Source: Trichormus sp. M33_DOE_039 (GTDB lineage Bacteria > Cyanobacteriota > Cyanobacteriia > Cyanobacteriales > Nostocaceae). From it: a DNA stretch of 64,000 bases. Numbering within the stretch: position 1 is the stretch's first letter; every line of letters starts with the position of its first letter. The stretch spans positions 62,001 through 126,000 of the forward strand of contig DVDT01000039.1 in assembly GCA_015296085.1 (NCBI GenBank), given 5' to 3'. This document shows positions 57,102 through 64,000 of this stretch, piece by piece. Position numbers and translations under genes: made by a program. The notes beneath the pieces were generated by a model, which saw only the letters and a list, made by a program, of their open reading frames with translations, was not told the origin of the DNA and did not search any database.

Positions 57102-57305
57102 ATGGGAACACAATCAACCTAACAAATAGCCAATTAATAGCCGGAAGGACTAATTCACCTTTTTCCTTCCGACTTACGCTTTCTGCTCATAATACAGCAG
57201 GCTTTCCGGAAAGGACACACAACTGAAGGCAAAAACCTAGCAGCCAATGTGTACTACATTTAGTGTTGTCTAGCTTCCGGCAGTCTCAGATATTTTGTTT
57301 AGTTC

Positions 57306-57422
57306 CTACTCTAAATCCCGACGGCCGGGGTTACGAGCTGGGTCATTGGACAAAAATCCGAATACAAAAATAGCCACGAAGAAAGCTACCACAATATAAA
57401 CAGCGATTTTTAAAGTTACCAT
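57306..57422 (-). CDS. psbI: Photosystem II reaction centre protein PsbI
   Basis: A 38-residue ORF on the minus strand, too short for default cut-offs: [20 protein letters not shown], then [18 protein letters not shown]. This matches PsbI: one transmembrane helix followed by the conserved [10 protein letters not shown] tail, at the normal length. PsbI binds near D1/CP43 and helps stabilise photosystem II dimers. It is followed 204 bp later by the DUF3769 gene on the same strand. Confidence 0.96.
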   Translation of the reverse strand: MVTLKIAVYIVVAFFVAIFVFGFLSNDPARNPGRRDLE

Positions 57423-57800
57423 CGGTGATCTCTCCAAAATTTATGACAAAAGGCTCTTCCTTAGTATCTGCCATGCAAAAAAGATAGCTCCTTTATATTA
57501 CCCACAGATCGCCCCTTTTGGAGAGGATAACGGTGATAGTTAAGCACCGAATCCTTTCTAGACGGCAAGTTGAGGTATAAGTCAATTGGATGTGATCTCA
57601 TGCCCAAGTGTGATCAATGGTAGATGTCTTGGATACGTTTAGATGCGATCGCCTACTGTGGAGCGAAGCATCGTCGCTGTTTGTATTTTGATAGTGAGAC
57701 GTTGGCTAATGGCTAAGGTTTCCCATATCAACAAGTTAGGGTGTTAGAGAAAAAAGAAACAAGGTAGAAAGAGAGCTATATCATCCTTAATCACTCATCA
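57423..57800. other. Intergenic region upstream of psbI
   Basis: 378 bases with no gene. It holds the psbI promoter (a GGAGAGAT site lies 8-15 bp before its ATG), one GCGATCGC-containing site at 57645-57652 and, at the right end, the start of an STRR array. Nothing else recognised. Confidence 0.45.
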
Positions 57801-57834
57801 CTAATAACTATTGACTATTGACTATTGACCATTG
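57801..57834 (-). repeat. STRR heptamer array overlapping an acyltransferase stop
   Basis: Tandem units CTAATAA, CTATTGA, CTATTGA, CTATTGA, CCATTGT. The minus-strand acyltransferase stop codon (57815) and its last residues (MVNSQ) are encoded within the array. Confidence 0.85.
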
Positions 57835-58519
57835 TCATTTCTGTCGCCTTTGGGATGCGGCTTTTGATGACCCGTGCAGGAACACCTACAGCTACGGAGA
57901 AAGGGGGAATATCTTTATTGACTACTGCACCTGCACCAATGACACTACCCTTACCGATAGTTACACCGTCTAATACAGTGACTCCATGTCCTAGCCAGCA
58001 GTCATCTTCAATGACAATGCCTTTGCAAGTCACACCTTGGTATTTAATAGGCTGTGTTGGATCTGTAAAATTGTGATTGTTGGCGTATATGCCTGAATGC
58101 GCTGCAATCATACAACGCTTACCAATTCTGATATCTCCTGGGCCAGCAATACAGACATCAGGGCCAATAAACACTTCTGTATCAATATCAATACAAGTAT
58201 CTTCTAAGCAGCCTATATCAACGTTGCGTTCGATCGCTACTCCCTCTCTGAGTCGGATTTTATTATTTGGGTGTCCTTTAGCATCCAAACGTACACCTTT
58301 AAATAGGTGTACACCATTACCAATTTCAATGCAGGAAGTGTTAATAAATTCAACTCCATGTTGGATGTAGACTGAACTACCCATCTGAGCAAAAATCGTT
58401 CTATACAAGATATTTCTTAATTTTGTACCAAGAGCTAATGTCGGTAAATCGCCTAAAGCAGTAATAAACAAAAGCTCTTGTAAACGCTGCCATTTCAGGT
58501 TGAATTGCTGATTATTCAT
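57815..58519 (-). CDS. Hexapeptide-repeat acyltransferase
   Basis: 234 residues. From ~60 onwards the sequence is a left-handed beta-helix with imperfect hexapeptides (VEFINTSCIEIGNGVHLFKG ... VIEDDCWLGHGVTVLDGVTIG, KGSVIGAGAVVNKD), ending in the typical VAVGVPARVIK. This is the sugar/amino-acid O-acetyltransferase fold (LacA/NodL/maltose acetyltransferase, CysE relatives). The extra N-terminal ~55 residues are helical. The conserved His in the IAAHSGIYANNHNF loop is a probable catalytic base. Role is likely glycan or metabolite acetylation. The C-terminal MVNSQ comes from a repeat array, so it is a recent change. Confidence 0.88.
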   Translation of the reverse strand: MNNQQFNLKWQRLQELLFITALGDLPTLALGTKLRNILYRTIFAQMGSSVYIQHGVEFINTSCIEIGNGVHLFKGVRLDAKGHPNNKIRLREGVAIERNVDIGCLEDTCIDIDTEVFIGPDVCIAGPGDIRIGKRCMIAAHSGIYANNHNFTDPTQPIKYQGVTCKGIVIEDDCWLGHGVTVLDGVTIGKGSVIGAGAVVNKDIPPFSVAVGVPARVIKSRIPKATEMTMVNSQ

Positions 58520-59169
58520 GACCTAATTATCAGATGAATGGTGTTAATAATGCTGAAGCTGTATTGGAGATTAATTTTGGGATTTGGCAGTGACAATTTT
58601 GCTGATATTTGTAATATGGTTGCTCTGATAGTGATAAATAACTGTCAATTCATTGAAGTTATCAAAACCATCATGATTTTGTGAATCTATTGCTGATTTA
58701 GAGCATCACAAATCATCAGAGTTAATCGTCAATTGATATGCAAAATTTCGCATATATGTGGGTACAGTCTGAATGTGTATGACTACGCTTTTTCGCGACA
58801 ACTTAATGTCATTAAACACTCAGCAAATGCTAAAGTATGTAAGGAGTGTAAAGATTATTTAGTTATAAGATTGGGTGCAATAGACGCATCAAACTATTGG
58901 TTGATACCATTAGTTATGAAAGGTAAAGGTATTTGTATGGGTTAGCAATACAGGAGTTAAATCATCTAATTTTTAACCCCTAATTTGCTTACTAACAACC
59001 TTTATCTGATTGTTTCCTAGCAACTATTACAGCCTAATCTAACAAGATTTACTCAACAGCAAGATATCTCACACAGGTTTAATGAATTGTCCGAAATGTT
59101 TTACCTGTAAAGCAAAATATAAGTTGTGTTGAATTTACCTTGGTTACTGTTACCTCAACAATAACCAAG
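58520..59169. other. Gene-poor region, left part
   Basis: 650 bases upstream of the acyltransferase. One open frame at 58733-58945 (plus strand, TTG start, 70 codons with a C-x-x-C) is open but has no recognised family and an unconvincing start, so I do not call it a gene. Otherwise AT-rich with no motif. Confidence 0.4.
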
Positions 59170-59298
59170 CTAGGGTGGAGTATCTCCAACTTCAGCCATC
59201 ACATTAAAGTTAACCATCGGTGCAAACAGGTAAGCTCTTCCCCGATCGCTATGACGACTTTCTTGCAACGGATTTCTAGAGTAAGTGGCTCTCATCAT
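59170..59298 (-). CDS. Small hypothetical protein
   Basis: 42 residues from ATG 59298: MMRATYSRNPLQESRHSDRG followed by RAYLFAPMVNFNVMAEVGDTPP. The composition looks protein-like (balanced, with few stop-prone codons), and no known family is recognised. The alternative GTG/ATG starts upstream give an N-terminus without conserved character. It is isolated in a 1.3-kb gene-poor interval. It could be chance. Confidence 0.35.
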   Translation of the reverse strand: MMRATYSRNPLQESRHSDRGRAYLFAPMVNFNVMAEVGDTPP

Positions 59299-59863
59299 GT
59301 TGCACACAGATGATTTACAAACTAACAACCAAATCAAGTTTTTAAGTACATGAATGGTTTTTGAAAATAATTGCTTTCCAGCATAACACATTTTATTTTA
59401 TATATATCACCCCTAAGAAGGGAGTTTTATTTACTATTGCTGACATCTGAATAAACGTCAGTTAGATAATATTTTCACAGACATAATATTCACTGTATAA
59501 CAATGTTTCTGTAAGTAAAAATACATTTTATTTGTTTAATAAATAGTCAATTAATCAAGTTAAAATTTTATACTTTATTGTGTATCTAACTTGTCAATCT
59601 TCTGGTGTTGGCTGTTGAGTGTCAACACAACTCATAAATAATTGTGTAATTTACAAGCAAATAACTCCCACACATACCAGTTGGCACGCTGCGGAAAGCA
59701 AGCTACAAGTTGGGAAACCCTTTCCCCTTTCGGTAGTTCCTGATGGGGGAATCCCAATGCCGGAGTGCCTGCTACGCTAACAGCGCACAATTGACTTCCC
59801 TGCTCCCTCCCTATACCCCTACACTCCAGACCCAGGATTTTCTGGACAAAAATTCGGTTCAAA
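59299..59863. other. Gene-poor region, right part, with a GC-rich repeat
   Basis: 565 bases between the small ORF and the channel gene. The left part is very AT-rich (for example atatatatcacccc near 59401). From about 59685 to 59840 is a GC-rich repeat-like block (gcaagctacaagttgggaaa, gcctgctacgctaacagcgc, CCCTCCC runs) resembling the dispersed modules seen at 35640-35710. Any ORF here is a by-product of the repeat. Confidence 0.5.
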
Positions 59864-61555
59864 TCAAACTTGTTTACCACAAACCCGCTCATTACGCCAC
59901 AATAGATATAAGCGATTAGCTGGCATTGTCAAATATAAAACGTCGCCTTCCTTAAGATAAGTGGTGAGCAAATCCCAACCTTGAATTCTTTGATCGTTGC
60001 TTTCTATATACAAAGGTACAAAGTTAGCAGACATTGCTATCTCTTTCACTAGGTTGCTACAAAAAGGGTGTGAGGGTGTAATTAAAGTTGCGAAAGCTAC
60101 CCAAAGTTTATCGGCAGTGATGCCATTGCCTAGAATACGCCCACCCAAAGCGGCCGCCGCAAATGCAGGGGCTGCTAATTCTGCGGAACTGAGTACGGCT
60201 TCAAAGTCAAACACTTGTTTGGCCATTCCTGCAAAATCTGGGTCAGCATAGTGAACAATGACAGGAATTTTGGGGGCTAAACCTTTAGCTTTTAGGGCAA
60301 TTTCGAGATTTGTGGCATCGTTGTTAGTGACAGTTAAGACAGCCGCCGCAGTATGAACATTGCTGGTTTGCAGGATGGTGCGGAAACTGGCATCTCCTTG
60401 AATGACAGGAATCCCTAATCCCCGAATAGAGTTAATATATCTGTTGTTGGAGTCAGTCTCAATCACTACTACTTCATGACCATTACTGTGGAGTTGCTGC
60501 ACAATGCGATTGCCAATGCCACTTAAACCACAGACTATATAGTGATGACGCTGGGGAACACGAGCAACATCCCAAAATTGCTTGAAGCGATTACCCAAGA
60601 CAAAATCGGTGAGCATAGCGTACCAAATACCGATGACTACTGCTCCCACCAACATCATCACTACAGTAAACACTTTCACACTATTGGGAGCATTTTCTAC
60701 AACTTGGTCATTACCGCCTGCACCTGTAATCATACCTACAGAGAAATAGAGTGCATCTACCACAGACAAACTCAACTCTGTAGACATATAGGTGAATGTG
60801 GCAGTTAAAATCACCGCTAGTAGCACGATCGCACCTGCAACAACTGATTGTCCATGTTGTTGAAACTGCCGTAGACTTGTTAAGATTTTCAGGAATTTTT
60901 TAAATAAAGAACGGCGTGTTTGACGGATACGGGGTTGGATACCAACAATTAAGCGATCGCCGATTTTTAACGTTTGTCCCGATAGTACAGCCGAGACTAA
61001 ATTCATCTCCCCTTCTATGGGTAAGTAATAAATCGGTATTCGCGTAGGATCTTCCCACAAATCGCACAGTTGGCGACCCAACCAAGGATGGTTGTCGTCA
61101 ATATATTCTTCTTGAATTGGCCAAGTTTGCTCGTATAACTTAATTTGTCCGATCGCTTGATTTCCCAAAGCCGCAAAGGTGAATAATGGTGCAGCTAAAC
61201 TCACCACACTCATACTTAAGTGGTCTGATAATGTCTGATCCAGACGTTCACCCAAATTGAGATTGTACAAGCGATTGATGATCCGAATGTGAGAATTTAA
61301 CACCCGCGCTTGCATCATCACCGACAAATTTAGCTCATCATCTGAACCTGTGATGACTAAGGTGTGCGCCTCCTTAATTCCTGCTGCTGTGAGAGTAGCA
61401 GCCGCACATAAACTACCAATAATTACGTCGCCTGCTGCTTCACCGGGAATGGGTTTGTGGTGAATACCAACGACCAATGCTCCCTGCTGTCTAAGCAAAC
61501 GAAAGATTTTATATCCAGTCCGTCCTAAGCCGCAAACAATAATTCGAGGTTTCAT
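59864..61555 (-). CDS. TrkA/RCK-domain ion channel-like protein with atypical filter
   Basis: 563 residues. An N-terminal RCK/TrkA domain starts RIIVCGLGRTGYKIFRLLRQ (~3-22, G-x-G-x-x-G for NAD(H)). It is followed by a TrkA-C-like region, a membrane part with two helices (~237-258 and ~290-318) around a pore loop (~263-285), and a second RCK domain (IVCGLSGIGNRIVQQLHS, ~340 onward). This is the two-helix potassium channel architecture. The loop where TVGYG is expected reads MITGAGGND (residues 275-283), so the selectivity filter departs from the K+ signature. The ligand and ion are therefore uncertain. Confidence 0.85.
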   Translation of the reverse strand: MKPRIIVCGLGRTGYKIFRLLRQQGALVVGIHHKPIPGEAAGDVIIGSLCAAATLTAAGIKEAHTLVITGSDDELNLSVMMQARVLNSHIRIINRLYNLNLGERLDQTLSDHLSMSVVSLAAPLFTFAALGNQAIGQIKLYEQTWPIQEEYIDDNHPWLGRQLCDLWEDPTRIPIYYLPIEGEMNLVSAVLSGQTLKIGDRLIVGIQPRIRQTRRSLFKKFLKILTSLRQFQQHGQSVVAGAIVLLAVILTATFTYMSTELSLSVVDALYFSVGMITGAGGNDQVVENAPNSVKVFTVVMMLVGAVVIGIWYAMLTDFVLGNRFKQFWDVARVPQRHHYIVCGLSGIGNRIVQQLHSNGHEVVVIETDSNNRYINSIRGLGIPVIQGDASFRTILQTSNVHTAAAVLTVTNNDATNLEIALKAKGLAPKIPVIVHYADPDFAGMAKQVFDFEAVLSSAELAAPAFAAAALGGRILGNGITADKLWVAFATLITPSHPFCSNLVKEIAMSANFVPLYIESNDQRIQGWDLLTTYLKEGDVLYLTMPANRLYLLWRNERVCGKQV

Positions 61556-61731
61556 GTAACAGCAGCATGATTTACTTTAAGGGCTGCATTGCTATTGATT
61601 AATCAATATTGTTGCTTACTTCAACAGATGATAACTGTAACTGAAAACACGATAATTTGTGACAATATGGCACTTTTATTCCTACTATCTAGTCATGTAA
61701 TACAAATAACTGAAATTAAAAGATTAAGTTT

Positions 61732-62229
61732 ATGAAAAATCACAATCAAAATATAATTCTTAGTGGAATTTTAGGCGCATTAGTTGTAGTTGGAATAATT
61801 GCTACTAAAACATCGGCACAACCTCAGCCAGAACCAGGGCCGATTTTCGCTCCCAATGTAAAATTAAACGTACAACGTGCTAGTGGTAATTGTCCAAACA
61901 CAGTGGGATTATGGTGGATGGGGCTGCCCTATGAAGGTGGAGCAGAACATACAGTAGTAGCAGATACAAGAGCATTTGCAGACACAACAAAATTAGTGCC
62001 ATCAAATCATCAGCATTTTGTAGAATTTGTTTCTAATTTACATAGTCAGTATGTTAGTTGTGTAGGTAAAGCATACTCCGAAGAATATGTTTTTTATAAC
62101 GTAGAATTTAAACATAAAAAAGCATATTTTCGCGTAGATTTGCGCAATGTTAATACACCAGGCAAGCTGATCGTTTACAAAACTGTCGCAGCTTTTCGTC
62201 CTTATGTGCGTTGGGCGATCGCGGATTAA
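61732..62229 (+). CDS. Secreted hypothetical protein
   Basis: 165 residues with a signal peptide (IILSGILGALVVVGIIATKTSA, cleavage near residue 29). The mature part starts with a Pro/Gln stretch and carries NCPNTVGLWWMGLPYEGGAE, SSNHQHFVEF-like and YVFYNVEFKHKKAYFRVDLR segments and two Cys (possible disulphide). No family recognised. Exported, probably periplasmic or outer-membrane associated. It stands alone between the divergent channel gene and the convergent ltrA. Confidence 0.68.
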   Translation: MKNHNQNIILSGILGALVVVGIIATKTSAQPQPEPGPIFAPNVKLNVQRASGNCPNTVGLWWMGLPYEGGAEHTVVADTRAFADTTKLVPSNHQHFVEFVSNLHSQYVSCVGKAYSEEYVFYNVEFKHKKAYFRVDLRNVNTPGKLIVYKTVAAFRPYVRWAIAD

Positions 62230-62281
62230 CTTAAGATTGGCAGAAAAAAGGCAAAAGACAGGAATCTTTTACCTTTTAGCC

Positions 62282-63463
62282 TTAAAACACAGGATCGCTT
62301 AAACGGTTTGTGGGACGGCTTTGATATAAATCTTGGACAACTTGAACAGCAACTACTAAAGCTACGAGGGTGATGACGGCAACGGGCAATAAACCTTTAC
62401 CAAACAAGGCGATCGCCAGTAATAAAACTGCTCCTCCTACTCGATATTTGGAACGAATTTTGCAATAGCGAATGACACCAAAATTATGCAAAATACTGAT
62501 GGCTATTAAACATAAAGCTACAGCACCGCAGATTAACCAGCGTTGGGGATCAGCAAGTGCAACTCCTGATTTATTGAGGATGACTTCTTCCACTCCTACA
62601 CCAGTAGCAGCAATGCCAATTACTAGGGGTAAGTGAGTATACAGCCAAATATTCATAACGCTCACTTTGCCGGTGACTTTTGCTGTTTCAATTGGTGTTC
62701 CGCCTAAATTGTCGAAATAGATCCACCATAAACCAAAGGCAATACTTAACCCCAATAATCCAGAAATAGCGGTAAGAACATTCCAATGGTGTTCAGAAAC
62801 TCCATTCACTACAGCAATGATTGCTTCACCCAAAACAATGATTGTAAATAACCCAAACCGTTCAGGTAGGTGTGAAGCATGGGGAAGTAGCCCCATTTGC
62901 ACCTTGTTTGCAGTCAGGGGTGTAGCAAAATCAATGATAATTCCTAAACCCCAAAGTGCAAATCGCCAAGGAACAGGTAAAAAGGCTGATAATAACCACA
63001 AAAAAGCAGCGATCGCAAAACCGATGGCATAATGAGTAGTCAAAGACTTGGCTGTGGGTATATGTATTCCCGCCAAGACATACTCAATTACTAAAATCAC
63101 TCTACCCAAGGCATAAGCTAAGGCAAATCCGGCCGCACTTTCATTCAAGCCATGATGTATGTTCACCGCCATTGCCGCAGCAGTAAGCATTTGCACCCCA
63201 ACTAGCAAGCGATGTCCAATATCATCACTATCAAAGCGATTAGCGTAAAATGTCGTGCCAATCCATGACCACCAAACAGGTATAAATAAAACTACAAATC
63301 CCCATAATCCTGAAAGCGAAATATCGCTTTTTAAATTGTGTGCTAGCTGAGAGACTGCAACCACAAACACCAAATCATAAAACAACTCCAACCAAGTCGC
63401 ACGTCTTTCTTCGTCACTATCTTCGCCAATACGTAACCTCGGAGTGTGCAGGAAATTTGCCAT
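62282..63463 (-). CDS. ltrA: LtrA family membrane protein (low temperature requirement A)
   Basis: 393 residues, polytopic with about ten hydrophobic segments. The N-terminal family signature is clear: RRATWLELFYDLVFVVAVSQLAHNL (~22-45), together with VLGEAIIAVV and WWIYFDNLGG (~250). LtrA was first linked to growth at low temperature in Listeria; its molecular role is unknown. Stand-alone gene. The C-terminal tail is short and polar. Confidence 0.92.
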   Translation of the reverse strand: MANFLHTPRLRIGEDSDEERRATWLELFYDLVFVVAVSQLAHNLKSDISLSGLWGFVVLFIPVWWSWIGTTFYANRFDSDDIGHRLLVGVQMLTAAAMAVNIHHGLNESAAGFALAYALGRVILVIEYVLAGIHIPTAKSLTTHYAIGFAIAAFLWLLSAFLPVPWRFALWGLGIIIDFATPLTANKVQMGLLPHASHLPERFGLFTIIVLGEAIIAVVNGVSEHHWNVLTAISGLLGLSIAFGLWWIYFDNLGGTPIETAKVTGKVSVMNIWLYTHLPLVIGIAATGVGVEEVILNKSGVALADPQRWLICGAVALCLIAISILHNFGVIRYCKIRSKYRVGGAVLLLAIALFGKGLLPVAVITLVALVVAVQVVQDLYQSRPTNRLSDPVF

Positions 63464-63525
63464 AGTGGTATGTGCTAATTGCTAATTGTTTTTTACCATT
63501 AGTTGTGCGTGAGAGGAAGACAGGC

Positions 63526-63577
63526 GAATTTGAGATTTTGGATTGGGGTTGCATCTAAAATCCAAAATCTCAAATTC
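63526..63577. repeat. 19-bp perfect inverted repeat
   Basis: Left arm GAATTTGAGATTTTGGATT (63526-63544) and right arm AATCCAAAATCTCAAATTC (63559-63577), separated by 14 bases. Long, AT-rich and upstream of the divergent ltrA gene and the 63722 gene. It forms a stable cruciform/hairpin and looks like a dispersed repeat unit. Confidence 0.9.
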
Positions 63578-63721
63578 CAAATCTAAAATTGAACGCTAGA
63601 GCCTGAAGTGCTTATGGCAGAAGGATTAGCGGACTTTAGTAAACAAGTAAGTCTGTTGAGGCGTGTTTAGAATGAATATAGTTAGCAGCTGATTCTACAC
63701 ACAGAGCTACAGAGGAACGCA

Positions 63722-64000
63722 ATGCTAATTTTTGAGGAACACTTTCAAGATAATCGCTGTAGCTGGGTGACACGGGATAGCTCAGAGTGCAGCCTTTACA
63801 TGGAGGTGGGTCACTATGTATTTGACCACAAACGTGAAGGTGATGCTTATTGGCTATCGTGGAACTCGGCGGAGTTCTTTTACGACAGAACGGATTTTCA
63901 TATTCATATGGTCTTAGAAAAGGCTGCTGGTGTAGATGATCACGGCTACGGGTTCGTCTGGGGACTATTAGACGATCGCAATTTTTTTGAATTCGTGATT
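63722..64000 (+). CDS. Hypothetical protein, N-terminal part (cut by the window edge)
   Basis: 93 codons open to the window end from ATG 63722. The N-terminus (IFEEHFQDNRCSWVTRDSSE, then VFDHKREGDAYWLSWNSAEF, IHMVLEKAAGVDDHGYGFVW) is a beta-rich pattern I recognise as LamG/DUF1080-like jelly-roll sequence (weak). No function can be given without the remainder. A weak AGAGGAA ribosome site lies just upstream. It has no ORF in between from ltrA, from which it is divergent. Confidence 0.7.
   Translation, partial: MLIFEEHFQDNRCSWVTRDSSECSLYMEVGHYVFDHKREGDAYWLSWNSAEFFYDRTDFHIHMVLEKAAGVDDHGYGFVWGLLDDRNFFEFVI

Noticed and set aside
58733-58945. 70-codon plus-strand open frame with a CxxC (starts TTG)
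   Set aside because: No recognised family, no ribosome site, weak start and AT-rich context; chance frame more likely.
59632-59892. 86-codon minus-strand open frame next to the channel gene
   Set aside because: Lies in a GC-rich repeat block and overlaps the channel gene end in another frame; composition is repeat-like.

Overview
The window is chromosomal DNA from a filamentous, probably heterocyst-forming cyanobacterium of the Nostoc/Anabaena group (order Nostocales). The evidence is: photosystem II genes psbX and psbI; Ycf66 and Ycf19/YggT; CcsA; the Rubisco assembly chaperone Raf1; a complete hmp (hormogonium motility and polysaccharide) chemotaxis-like locus; XisH/XisI proteins; frequent GCGATCGC (HIP1) octamers; and heptameric short tandem repeats between genes. 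I saw no rRNA, CRISPR array or intact transposase gene.

1-7.4 kb: start of a TolB-like lipoprotein gene, ycf66, psbX, yggT, then a small decaying accessory patch (Phd antitoxin with a VapC remnant, a DUF6887/DUF6888 pair with a broken ORF upstream). accC (biotin carboxylase), tRNA-Leu(GAG) and a chorismate lyase-like gene follow, then a decayed type I restriction hsdR fragment and an AT-rich gene-free stretch.

7.4-13.2 kb: a DUF3352 protein, ccsA, a KGK-XisH-XisI-KGK cluster, and tilS. 13.2-26.1 kb: the hmp locus, with hmpF (coiled coil) divergent from hmpA (PATAN-REC), hmpB (CheY), hmpC (CheW), hmpD (chemoreceptor) and hmpE (an 1825-residue CheA-CheW-REC hybrid). This system directs type IV pilus motility in filaments. 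hmpE carries a 129-bp in-frame tandem repeat and three copies of a DE/DF-x-x-LE-x-LL motif in its linker.

26-41 kb: mainly housekeeping genes: a methyltransferase, prolyl oligopeptidase, a double-domain M16 protease, raf1, a REC-GAF regulator, menG/ubiE, a DUF445 protein, an unrecognised membrane protein and an amidase. 40.8-43.2 kb: a Crp/Fnr regulator convergent with a methyltransferase-cupin-hypothetical operon, whose upstream region carries a perfect FNR-type palindrome (TTGAG-N4-CTCAA), suggesting a local regulon.

43.4-50 kb: a secreted hypothetical protein, a secreted EndoU-type ribonuclease candidate, ilvC, an aldo/keto reductase, a DUF4349 lipoprotein and a double nitroreductase (SagB/ThcOx) protein. 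50.5-54.6 kb: a two-gene signalling operon. The first product is a histidine kinase whose second GAF domain has both cysteine motifs of a DXCF-type cyanobacteriochrome, so it is probably a light sensor. The second is a REC-PAS-kinase that may receive its signal. 54.6-64 kb: an LptD/OstA-like outer-membrane protein (DUF3769), psbI, a hexapeptide acyltransferase, a sparse region, a TrkA/RCK channel protein with an unusual filter, a secreted hypothetical protein, LtrA and a gene cut by the window edge.
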